Shown here piece after piece: positions 1 to 5,910 of a stretch of DNA of 5,910 bases; positions within the stretch are counted from its first letter, which is position 1; each line of letters opens with the position of its first letter. The stretch is taken from the NCBI GenBank assembly GCA_023430775.1, contig JAEYYY010000007.1:1-5910 (forward strand). Reading direction: 5' to 3'. The stretch is from Pseudomonadota bacterium. Lineage in GTDB: Bacteria > Myxococcota_A > Polyangia > Haliangiales > Haliangiaceae. The position numbers were made by a program, and so were the translations under genes. Below the pieces are notes generated by a model. The model was not told where the DNA came from. It ran no database searches and saw only the letters and a list, made by a program, of their open reading frames with translations.

Positions 1-2054
1 GGCTCCGGAGCATCCGCGATCACCGGCGCGCTATCGATCGCGGCCGGGGCATCCGGCGTCGTCGCGACGACCACGACCGCGTCGGGCGGTGGCGGCGCGA
101 CGACGACGCGATGATTGTCGGAGCGCGAGATCAACACGATCAGCACGAGCGCGACACCGAGCACGGCGCCACCGAGGATCCACCACCGCAGCTTGCCGAG
201 ATCGCCGTGCGGCGGTGGCGGCCAGCGCGGCCTCGGTGGGCCCTCCGCGGAGACCACCGGTTGCATCGCGCTCGGATTGATTGGAGGCGGGCGTTGCGGT
301 CCGCTTCCCGGCAGCTGCGGTCCACTCGCGGGAAGCTGCGGCAGCTGCGCCACGCTCGGGCGCGGTCCGGAATCGAGCACGCGCGCACCGGGCAACAGCG
401 TGCCCAGCGGTGCGGTGGGATCGCCGGACGGCGGCAACCGTTCGCGCGATTCGCGGAGCGGCATCGCCGGCGGTGCCTGCGATGGCCGCGCGAGATGGAG
501 CGGCGCCACCATCGGCCCGCCGATGATCGTCGATGCCGCGGCCGGCTCCGGCGTCGGCATCTCCGGCGGCAGGCTCGATGACCGACCGATCATCGTCGAT
601 GCCGCGGCCGGCTCCGGCGTCAGCATCTCCGGCGGCAGGCTCGAGGACCCGCGCTGCGTCGGCATCTCCGGCGGCAGGATCTCCGTCGAGGCGCGCGGCT
701 CCGGCGGCAACAGCTCGGTGCCGGCCCGGCTGTCGCGTCCGATCGGCCGGCTCGATCGGCCCGCCGCGCCGGTTCGCGACGCCCGCGGATCGCGGCGCAC
801 CGGAATGTTCGGGCCATCCGAAGATGAGCGCCGTCCCGGTGACGACGGCGCGCGCGCCAGCATCGGGATCTCGCGGGTCTCGCCGGTGCTGCTGATCGCG
901 CGCGCGACCTCGCCGCTCGCGGTCGACATCCGATCGCCGATCGCGAGCAAGTTCGTGTTGGTCGAGATGTCCTGCGTGTCGGGCGCCGGCATCACCATGA
1001 ACACCGAGGTCAGCTTGTGCTCGATCGTGTCGACCGCCGGATCCTCGTCGTGGGTATCGAGCTCGGGCGGCACCGGCAGCGTCGTCACCTCGACCGCATC
1101 GCGCTGCGCGGCCCACGGCTCGACCGGCGCACCGAACAGCTCGCGCATCAACCTCGCGAGCTGGCTCGGCGACGTGTTCGAGCGCGTGGTCGCGGACACC
1201 AGCTCGATCGCCTCGATCACCTCGCGCGCACTCTGGAAGCGATCCGCGACCTCGGTGGCCAGCAGCCTGGCGACCAGCGCATCGACCTCGGGCCACAGAT
1301 CCTCGCGATACTCGCTCGCGAGCGGCACCTCCTCGGTCGCGATCGCCGCCATCGTGCCGAACGCGGTCTCGCGCTTCCACAGGCGCTTGCCGGTCAGCAT
1401 CTCCCACGCGACCACGCCGAGCGAGTAGAGGTCGCTGCGTCGATCGAGCTTCTGCAACCGGCACTGCTCCGGCGACAGGTAGCCGACCTTGCCCTTGATC
1501 TCGCCGGCCTGGGTCTCGGGGCGGCCGACCATCTGCGCCTTCGCGACGCCGAAGTCGACGACCTTGACGTGACCCTCGTAGCTCACCATCAGGTTCGACG
1601 GCGAGATATCGCGGTGCACGATGCCGAGCGGCTTGCCGTCGTTGCCGGTGCGCTCGTGCGCGTGCTGCAAGCCCGCGGCGGTGCCGAACAGGATCGCGAG
1701 CACCGCATCGACGGGCAACACGGTGCCGCGCTCCTCGCAGCGCTCGATCATGTCCTCGACGGTGACGCCGTGGACGTACTCCATCGTGAAGAAGTACGAG
1801 ACCCCGAGCCGGCCGATGTCGAACACCTGGGCGATGTTTGGGTGGCGCAGCTGGGCGGCGACCCGCGCCTCGTCGAGGAACATCTGGACGTACTGGGTGT
1901 CGGTGGCGCGCTCGCGAGCGATCCGCTTGAGCACGACATGGCGGCGCGCGCCGGTCTGGTTGGCAACACGCGCGAGAAACAGCTCCGCCATCCCACCTTC
2001 GGCGAGCTTCGACAAGATCTCGTAGCTATTGGCGGTGGTCCCGAGTGCCGCCAC
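1..2054 (-). CDS. Membrane-anchored Ser/Thr protein kinase (3' end beyond window)
   Basis: The protein is predicted to phosphorylate Ser/Thr residues of cytoplasmic targets. 684 codons are visible and no stop is reached. The kinase domain spans about residues 11-270: a degenerate Gly-rich loop (EGGMAELFLA, 19-28), ATP-binding Lys43 (VVLKRI), helix-C Glu62, catalytic loop HRDISPSN (147-154) with Asp149, DFG at 167-169, and the P+1 segment GKVGYLSPEQ (188-197). All core catalytic residues are present, so it should be active; the usual catalytic-loop Lys is Ser151. A Pro/Ser/Thr-rich linker (about 300-620) carries repeated LPPE motifs. One hydrophobic helix (624-642) follows, then a Pro/Asp/Ala-rich tail, giving an N-in, C-out topology common in myxobacterial kinases. 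The start is taken as GTG at 2054, because it lies just before the domain and no in-frame ATG is near; no Shine-Dalgarno sequence is visible. The kinase call is very secure. The target, the ligand and the rest of the outer domain are unknown. Confidence 0.95.
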   Translation of the reverse strand, partial: MAALGTTANSYEILSKLAEGGMAELFLARVANQTGARRHVVLKRIARERATDTQYVQMFLDEARVAAQLRHPNIAQVFDIGRLGVSYFFTMEYVHGVTVEDMIERCEERGTVLPVDAVLAILFGTAAGLQHAHERTGNDGKPLGIVHRDISPSNLMVSYEGHVKVVDFGVAKAQMVGRPETQAGEIKGKVGYLSPEQCRLQKLDRRSDLYSLGVVAWEMLTGKRLWKRETAFGTMAAIATEEVPLASEYREDLWPEVDALVARLLATEVADRFQSAREVIEAIELVSATTRSNTSPSQLARLMRELFGAPVEPWAAQRDAVEVTTLPVPPELDTHDEDPAVDTIEHKLTSVFMVMPAPDTQDISTNTNLLAIGDRMSTASGEVARAISSTGETREIPMLARAPSSPGRRSSSDGPNIPVRRDPRASRTGAAGRSSRPIGRDSRAGTELLPPEPRASTEILPPEMPTQRGSSSLPPEMLTPEPAAASTMIGRSSSLPPEMPTPEPAAASTIIGGPMVAPLHLARPSQAPPAMPLRESRERLPPSGDPTAPLGTLLPGARVLDSGPRPSVAQLPQLPASGPQLPGSGPQRPPPINPSAMQPVVSAEGPPRPRWPPPPHGDLGKLRWWILGGAVLGVALVLIVLISRSDNHRVVVAPPPPDAVVVVATTPDAPAAIDSAPVIADAPE
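516..647 (-). repeat. Tandem 66-bp (22-residue) repeat in the kinase linker
   Basis: Two head-to-tail units, 647-582 and 581-516, encode kinase residues 470-491 and 492-513. Each reads roughly SSSLPPEM-x-TPEPAAAST-x-IG. Over the 61-bp core (589-649 against 523-583) the two copies differ at only three bases. A shorter relative (LPPEMPT, 658-678) and a further LPPE motif precede them, so LPPE starts at residues 449, 460, 473 and 495. The near-identity at DNA level points to recent in-frame duplication. The segment is Pro/Ser/Thr-rich and probably disordered. A role as phosphorylation sites or a docking segment is inference. Confidence 0.85.
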
Positions 2055-2064
2055 GATGCCGACG

Positions 2065-2070
2065 ATTCTA
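2065..2070 (-). promoter_or_regulatory. Candidate -10 element of the kinase gene
   Basis: On the minus strand the hexamer TAGAAT (one mismatch to TATAAT) ends 10 bases before the proposed GTG start of the kinase. No acceptable -35 hexamer is seen at 16-18 bp spacing, and no Shine-Dalgarno sequence lies between it and the GTG. If it is real, the transcript would have almost no leader. A single hexamer match is weak evidence. Confidence 0.3.
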
Positions 2071-2077
2071 GCGCCGA

Positions 2078-2094
2078 TGAGGGTGACGTGAGGG
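2078..2094. promoter_or_regulatory. 11-bp-period direct repeat in the divergent intergenic region, possible operator
   Basis: TGAGGG occurs at 2078-2083 and again at 2089-2094, about one helical turn apart, between the divergently transcribed kinase and outer-membrane protein genes. It lies 24-40 bp upstream of the kinase start, where a -35 region would sit, so a bound protein could affect either gene. Short repeats are frequent in G-rich DNA, so this is only a candidate. Confidence 0.2.
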
Positions 2095-2131
2095 CACCCG
2101 CCGGCCGCGCTCGCTGGTGAATCATTGGGGG

Positions 2132-2884
2132 ATGCGAAGCGGGGTGCTCGCCGTCGTCGTCACGTGGTCGCAGGTCGCGGTCGCACAGCCCGCACCCGCG
2201 CCGCAACCCGTGCCGTATTCACAACCTGCGCCGGCACCGCAACCCGCCCCGGATCCACAACCCGCCCCGTATCCACCACAACCATCGACCTATCCCGGTC
2301 CGCCGCTGACCAACTATCCCGGTCCGCCGCCTGCGCCACCACCTCCGGAATCGAAGTTCACGTGGTCGTTCGGCCTCGGGCTCGCGACGCTCGCCTACGA
2401 CGACATGGATGGTCCGTGCCCGGCGTGCGAGCACGGCAACGTCGCCGCGGGCCTCCAGCTGTCGGCCGGCGTTCGCATGCTGCCCGGCATCTCGCCATTC
2501 GCCATGCTCGACCTCGGCGTCACCACCGCGAGCGGCCTCGGTAGCGACGGCAACGGCAACAGTCAGAAGCTGCAACAGATCGCGCTCTACGGCGGCGTCG
2601 CGATCGAGGTCGCGACCAGGCTCCAGGTGTTCGGTGGCCTCGGCATCAGCAAGCTCAGCTACGCGTGGGAAGAGACCACCGACAGCTTTCTGTTCGGCAG
2701 CTCGACCTCGGACTTCGACATGGACGTCGGCAGTGGACCGGCGGCGCTCGCCGGCGCGCGCTTGCAGCTCGGCATGTTCGGCAAGCTGCGCTACGGCCTC
2801 GAAGGTCGGTTGACGGCGATCAAGCTGAAGAATGCCGGCGAAGCGTCGCAGCTGTCGGTCGGCTTCGTCGCCGGCTGGCTGTAG
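2132..2884 (+). CDS. Secreted Pro-rich outer-membrane beta-barrel protein
   Basis: A 250-residue hypothetical envelope protein. Residues 1-18 form a short signal peptide with a likely cleavage site after AVA (AVA|QP). Residues 19-73 are a Pro-rich stretch of PAP/PQP/YPGPP repeats that could reach across periplasm or cell wall. Residues 75-250 alternate hydrophobic and polar residues with many Gly and aromatic positions (for example FTWSFGLGLATLAY and LRYGLEGRLTAIKL), consistent with about eight beta-strands of a small OmpA/OmpW-like barrel. Cys96 and Cys99 (CPAC) lie in the first loop. I chose ATG 2132 because it begins the signal peptide directly and has GGTGA at 2116-2120; an in-frame GTG at 2117 would add five residues (MNHWG). 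The last residues are WL rather than the classical terminal Phe. It is divergent from the kinase gene and its stop touches the stop of the cyclase gene. The barrel call is from pattern only, with no specific family recognised. Confidence 0.8.
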   Translation: MRSGVLAVVVTWSQVAVAQPAPAPQPVPYSQPAPAPQPAPDPQPAPYPPQPSTYPGPPLTNYPGPPPAPPPPESKFTWSFGLGLATLAYDDMDGPCPACEHGNVAAGLQLSAGVRMLPGISPFAMLDLGVTTASGLGSDGNGNSQKLQQIALYGGVAIEVATRLQVFGGLGISKLSYAWEETTDSFLFGSSTSDFDMDVGSGPAALAGARLQLGMFGKLRYGLEGRLTAIKLKNAGEASQLSVGFVAGWL

Positions 2885-5086
2885 CTACGAGGCCTTCTTC
2901 GACTTCGCGGCCTGCGCTTCGGCCCACGTCACCACGCGATTTCGACCGCTGTGCTTCGCGTGATAGAGCGCGAGATCCGCGCGCTCGATCAGCGCGGCGC
3001 GATCGCGGCCGTCGTCGGGGAACGCCGACACACCGATCGATTCGGTGACCGACAGCGGACCCTTCTCGGTCTCGACGACGACCTTGCTGATCTCGATGCG
3101 AATCCGCTCGGCGACCGCCTTGGCCTGCGCGACGTCGACGTTGTCGAGGATGACGGCGAACTCTTCGCCGCCATAGCGCGCGGGGATGTCGATCTTGCGC
3201 GGCACTTCCTGCAGCACGCGCGCGACGCGGCGGAGCACCTCGTCGCCGATCGGGTGACCGTAGTTGTCGTTGACCTTCTTGAAGTGATCGACGTCGCACA
3301 GCAGCAGCGCGACCTTGTGGTTGTGGCGCTGCGCGCGCTGCAACAGATCCTCGAAGCGCTGCTGGAACGTGCGGTGGTTGGTGAGACCGGTGAGACCGTC
3401 GGTCGTCGCCATGGTCTCCATCTTCTTGTAGAGGAAGCCGTTCTGCAGCGACACCGCGACCTGGTTCGCGATCACCGCGAGCATCTCGCGGACGTCCTTC
3501 GAGAACCGCTTCTCGGTGCGCGCGGCGAGCGCCATCGTGCCGATCGCCTCGTCGGCGACCAGCAACGGCAGCACGAGCAGCGACTTGGCATCGTCGAGCT
3601 TGATCTTGCGCGTGTAGATCGGTGCCGACACCTCGCGCGGCTCGCCGTTCGCCGGCAGGTAGTGGCGGTTCTTGACCACCATCGATGCGAGGCCCGCGTT
3701 GTCGCGGAACTCGAGGTCCTTCATCTTCTCGTCGAACAGACCGGCGCCGCTCTCGTTGACGCGGATCGCCGAGATCTTGTGCTTGCCCTTGTCGCGTTCG
3801 TAGAGCGCGATCGCGGCCGCGTCGTACTCGACGATCGCACCGGCGGCGTCGAACGCGGTCTCCATCACCTGCTCGGGCGTCAGCGCGCGGCCGAGCATCG
3901 CGGTCGCCTGATAGAACCGCTCGTGCTCGTACTTCGCACGCTCGACGGCGCGGAACACCTGCTCGGCCTGGACCACGCGCAGCACCTGGATCGCCGCCTC
4001 GGCGAGCAGATCGCGATCGGCCTCGACGAACGGTGCGCTGCGATCGGCGGCGAGGATGCCGCGCAGGTGGCCGTTCTCGACGATCGGCACCGCGACCAGC
4101 GCGGCCGGCGCGCCGGAGGCGTAGTACGGCAGCTGCCCCGGCTTGGTGAGCGCGTGGAGGATCGGCTGGCGATCGCGGATCACCGCACCGAGGATGCCGG
4201 CCGACGCGAGCCGCGGTGTCTCGACGATGTCGTCGGCGTCGGACACCACGTCGCGCAGGTTGACGTGATCGTCGTCGTCGAGCCACATCAGCGCCACGGT
4301 CCGGGCGCCGAGCGATCGCTTGAGCGTGCCGAGCATCCAGTTGGCCGAGTCACAGATCATGCCGACGCCGCCGATCGTGAGCAGGCGCTCTTCTTCCTCG
4401 CGTGCACGCGGCGCTCGCGATGATGGTCCGAGCGGCGCGGCGATCAGGCGATAGTCGCGCGCCGAGTCGCGTAGCGACAGCAGCTCGTCCTCGAGACGCG
4501 CGGTGCGGCGGCGGCGATAGCGCGCGATCAGACCGCGCAGCAACAACAGATGTGCGAGCGCGGCGCCGATCAGCACGGCGATGTGGATCGACGCGCGCGT
4601 GATCGAGCCGGAGTCGACGCCGGTGCGCAACAGCAGCGCGGCCTCGAGCAGCATCGCGACGACCACGGTGGCCACCGCGCCGGTGCGAGCGAGCACCGAG
4701 GTGGCGAACGCGACCAGGCCGTAGAGCAGCGGGTACGCCGGCGAGTCGAGACCGCCGGTGACGGCGATGATCAGATGGCAGGCGGCGGCGAGCGTCAGCA
4801 CCAGCTCGAGATCCGCGAGATCGTCGGCGGCCGACAGCCACATCGACACCCGCTGCGCGCGCGCCGATGGAGCGACGAACTGGAGACGGCGGATGATCGC
4901 GCTCACCGTCAGGATCGAGATCGCCACCGCGATGATCGACATCCCGAGGCTCGGGTGCTTCGCGAGCAGCGCCGCCCCGTCGACGCCACCGACCGCGACC
5001 ACGCCGCAGGCGATGACGCCGGCGACCGCACCGAGCGACACCTTCGCCGCGCGGCGCAGCGCCATCTGGATCGCGCGCGCCTTCAC
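2885..5086 (-). CDS. Membrane diguanylate cyclase, 6TM-GAF-GAF-GGDEF
   Basis: The 733-residue protein is predicted to make cyclic di-GMP from two GTP at the inner membrane. About six hydrophobic helices fill residues 14-187 (near 14-36, 49-66, 93-112, 116-134, 135-153, 167-187), with GGLDSPAYPL between helices 3 and 4. A charged linker (190-235, Arg/Glu-rich) follows. Two GAF-like sensory domains lie at about 235-375 and 390-550, the second carrying SLLVLPLLVADEAIGTMAL. The cyclase domain (about 555-720) has the metal motif CDVDHFKKVND (597-607), an intact GGEEF active site (639-643), and the inhibitory I-site RKID (630-633) exactly five residues before it, so it should be active and product-inhibited. 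The GTG start at 5086 is supported by AGGGAG seven bases upstream and by a GTGA overlap with the stop of the upstream ftsB-like gene. The frame stays open further upstream, but that would run through ftsB. The ligands of the membrane and GAF parts are unknown. Confidence 0.93.
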   Translation of the reverse strand: MKARAIQMALRRAAKVSLGAVAGVIACGVVAVGGVDGAALLAKHPSLGMSIIAVAISILTVSAIIRRLQFVAPSARAQRVSMWLSAADDLADLELVLTLAAACHLIIAVTGGLDSPAYPLLYGLVAFATSVLARTGAVATVVVAMLLEAALLLRTGVDSGSITRASIHIAVLIGAALAHLLLLRGLIARYRRRRTARLEDELLSLRDSARDYRLIAAPLGPSSRAPRAREEEERLLTIGGVGMICDSANWMLGTLKRSLGARTVALMWLDDDDHVNLRDVVSDADDIVETPRLASAGILGAVIRDRQPILHALTKPGQLPYYASGAPAALVAVPIVENGHLRGILAADRSAPFVEADRDLLAEAAIQVLRVVQAEQVFRAVERAKYEHERFYQATAMLGRALTPEQVMETAFDAAGAIVEYDAAAIALYERDKGKHKISAIRVNESGAGLFDEKMKDLEFRDNAGLASMVVKNRHYLPANGEPREVSAPIYTRKIKLDDAKSLLVLPLLVADEAIGTMALAARTEKRFSKDVREMLAVIANQVAVSLQNGFLYKKMETMATTDGLTGLTNHRTFQQRFEDLLQRAQRHNHKVALLLCDVDHFKKVNDNYGHPIGDEVLRRVARVLQEVPRKIDIPARYGGEEFAVILDNVDVAQAKAVAERIRIEISKVVVETEKGPLSVTESIGVSAFPDDGRDRAALIERADLALYHAKHSGRNRVVTWAEAQAAKSKKAS

Positions 5087-5388
5087 GGGGTCACTCCCTG
5101 GACGCGGATCACGATCTCGTCGGGGTAGACCATGCCGAGATCGGACCGAGCGCGGTCCTCGACGGCCCGGATGTCGGTCTGCAGTGCGCGGATCTGGCGG
5201 ACCAGCTGCTCGTTCTTCTCGTCGAGCTCGCGGGCTTCGTCGTCGAGCTCCTGGATCTGCGCGGCCAGCTTCGCGGTGCGCGTATCGCGGCGCAGCACCT
5301 CGCCGGGCAGGTAACCGAGCGCGACCGCGACGACGATGGCGAGCACCAACCGAAACGCCCAGCGCCGGAACGCAGGCGGAACGTGCAT
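5083..5388 (-). CDS. ftsB: FtsB/DivIC-type septum formation initiator
   Basis: The 101-residue single-pass membrane protein is predicted to act at the division site, where FtsB pairs with FtsL through a coiled coil and bridges to FtsQ to control septal wall synthesis. The order of parts is typical: a short cytoplasmic N-terminus (MHVPPAFRRW), a membrane helix at about 11-27, a coiled coil at about 33-80 rich in Leu/Glu/Gln/Arg (AKLAAQIQELDDEARELDEK), then the family's C-terminal signature (SDLGMVYPDEIVIRV, 82-96). Length and layout match the family. ATG 5388 is preferred because AGGG (5400-5397) sits eight bases upstream; an in-frame GTG at 5406 would add six residues. Its stop overlaps the GTG start of the cyclase, so the two should be co-transcribed with this gene first. 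The 5407-5572 region upstream holds no convincing promoter match. The family also includes non-division paralogues, so the exact symbol is less certain than the family. Confidence 0.85.
   Translation of the reverse strand: MHVPPAFRRWAFRLVLAIVVAVALGYLPGEVLRRDTRTAKLAAQIQELDDEARELDEKNEQLVRQIRALQTDIRAVEDRARSDLGMVYPDEIVIRVQGVTP
5094..5099 (-). promoter_or_regulatory. Ribosome binding site of the cyclase gene, inside the end of ftsB
   Basis: AGGGAG on the minus strand lies within the last codons of the ftsB-like gene, seven bases before GTG 5086. It decides the cyclase start against the much longer open frame that continues upstream, and together with the GTGA overlap it indicates translational coupling. 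Confidence 0.7.
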
Positions 5389-5572
5389 GTCGGCGACCCT
5401 GGACACCGTCCCCTCGAAGGTACGGATCGGGACCTCCGGCGCGAGTTTTTAGCTTGGCCGGCGCCAGATCGTTCCGGACCGGCGCCGCGGGGAGCTGCCG
5501 ACTGGCTGCCCAGGTCACACCTCCGTCGAAATCAGATGCAATTCCGCAAGCTCTGTGTAGGCTGCGACGCAC

Positions 5573-5910
5573 ATGCTGGGGAGCCGCCTGTTCGTCGTTT
5601 CGGTCGCCTTGTCCTCCGCCGCCGGCTGCGGAGGAAGTGACGATCCGAGCATCGAGATCGTCTGCCAGAACGGAGCCTCGGGGGTCCTGGCGCCCGGCGG
5701 GTCGGTGATCGTCGAGTCCGGCGGTGCCGATCTCGATGGCGCGGCGATCACCGCGCAGGCGGCCACCACGGTTCCCTCCGGCGAGGTCTCGATCGCGTGC
5801 GCCGAGGACATCGCGCCCGCGGGCTTCACGCCGCTCGGCCCGGCGGTCGCGTTCGGCGCCGAAGGCACCTGGTCCGAGCGCGCGTTCGAGCTGACGCTGG
5901 CGTTCAAGAA
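5573..5910 (+). CDS. Putative lipoprotein (3' end beyond window)
   Basis: Only the first 112 residues are visible. The N-terminus MLGSRLFVVSVALSSAAGC is a lipoprotein signal peptide: Arg5, a hydrophobic core, and a lipobox ending AAG|C with acylated Cys19. The mature protein starts CGGSDD, a short Gly/Ser/Asp tether; no Asp follows the Cys, which by the enteric sorting rule would favour the outer membrane (applicability here is uncertain). Residues 60-112 show small beta-type segments (VPSGEVSIAC, then PAVAFGAEGTW and AFELTLAF). These resemble the ZU5-like modules of other deltaproteobacterial lipoproteins, but that is a loose impression. Cys31 and Cys76 could form a disulfide. No clear Shine-Dalgarno sequence precedes ATG 5573; the start rests on the well-formed signal peptide. 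It is divergent from the ftsB-like gene, and its function is unknown. Confidence 0.8.
   Translation, partial: MLGSRLFVVSVALSSAAGCGGSDDPSIEIVCQNGASGVLAPGGSVIVESGGADLDGAAITAQAATTVPSGEVSIACAEDIAPAGFTPLGPAVAFGAEGTWSERAFELTLAFK

Noticed and set aside
115..1428. Long plus-strand open frame (437 codons) opposite the kinase
   Set aside because: It is antisense to the kinase and its Ser/Gly-rich sequence mirrors the kinase codons; there is no signal, domain or ribosome site.
31..1464. Long minus-strand open frame (477 codons) overlapping the kinase
   Set aside because: Its translation is Arg/Ala/Gly/Asp-rich with no domain motif, while the overlapping frame encodes a clear kinase, linker and membrane helix. 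It is a composition shadow.
1017..2120. Plus-strand open frame (367 codons) rich in His/Arg/Asp
   Set aside because: It lies antisense to the conserved kinase domain and has the composition expected of a reverse-complement shadow in high-GC DNA.
2951..4423. Plus-strand open frame (490 codons) opposite the cyclase
   Set aside because: It is antisense to the GAF and GGEEF domains; its Arg/Asp/His/Leu-rich sequence has no recognisable motif.
5430..5455. T5 run after GC-rich sequence as a plus-strand terminator
   Set aside because: No stable hairpin directly precedes the T-run, and no plus-strand gene ends there.
5456..5486. CCGGCGCC repeated upstream of ftsB as an operator
   Set aside because: Only eight GC bases are shared; this is expected by chance in such GC-rich DNA.
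5087..5572. N-terminal extension of the cyclase to an ATG at 5572
   Set aside because: The frame is open, but the extension would cover all of the ftsB-like gene in another frame, is Arg/Pro-rich without motifs, and is made unnecessary by the GTG with a good ribosome site at 5086.
5520..5572. Sigma-70 promoter for the lipoprotein gene
   Set aside because: The best hexamer pairs match the consensus at only about half the positions, so I cannot support a call.

Overview
The window looks like chromosomal DNA from a high-GC myxobacterium-like (deltaproteobacterial) organism. The supports are strong G/C bias at third codon positions, an FtsB-type division protein, and a Ser/Thr kinase of the membrane-anchored 'HRD(I/V)SP' style with a Pro/Asp/Ala-rich tail. 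The Pro-rich outer-membrane protein and the short-spacer lipoprotein also fit that group. The family-level placement (Kofleriaceae/Haliangium-like) is an inference from style, not a demonstrated fact. I see no tRNA, rRNA, CRISPR array, insertion sequence or phage gene.

Layout from left to right. (1) Positions 1-2054, minus strand: a large Ser/Thr protein kinase with a complete N-terminal kinase domain, a long Pro/Ser/Thr-rich linker carrying a 22-residue tandem repeat, one membrane helix, and an outer tail cut off by the window edge. (2) Positions 2055-2131: a 77-bp divergent intergenic region with a -10-like hexamer very close to the kinase start and an 11-bp-period direct repeat. (3) Positions 2132-2884, plus strand: a secreted Pro-rich small beta-barrel outer-membrane protein. 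(4) Positions 2885-5086, minus strand: a six-helix membrane protein with two GAF-like domains and an intact diguanylate cyclase (GGEEF) domain; its stop codon abuts the stop of the outer-membrane gene with no base between them. (5) Positions 5083-5388, minus strand: an FtsB/DivIC-type septum protein, upstream of the cyclase and overlapping it by four bases (GTGA). (6) Positions 5573-5910, plus strand: the first 112 codons of a lipoprotein, cut off by the window edge.

Functionally, the window combines two signalling enzymes (a phospho-signalling kinase and a c-di-GMP synthase) with three envelope proteins. The clearest functional link is the ftsB-cyclase pair, which is organised as a translationally coupled two-gene unit. 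It suggests, without proving, that c-di-GMP production is tied to division or envelope growth. The kinase and the outer-membrane protein share one short divergent control region and may be co-regulated. Long open frames on the opposite strand of these genes are composition shadows and were left out.
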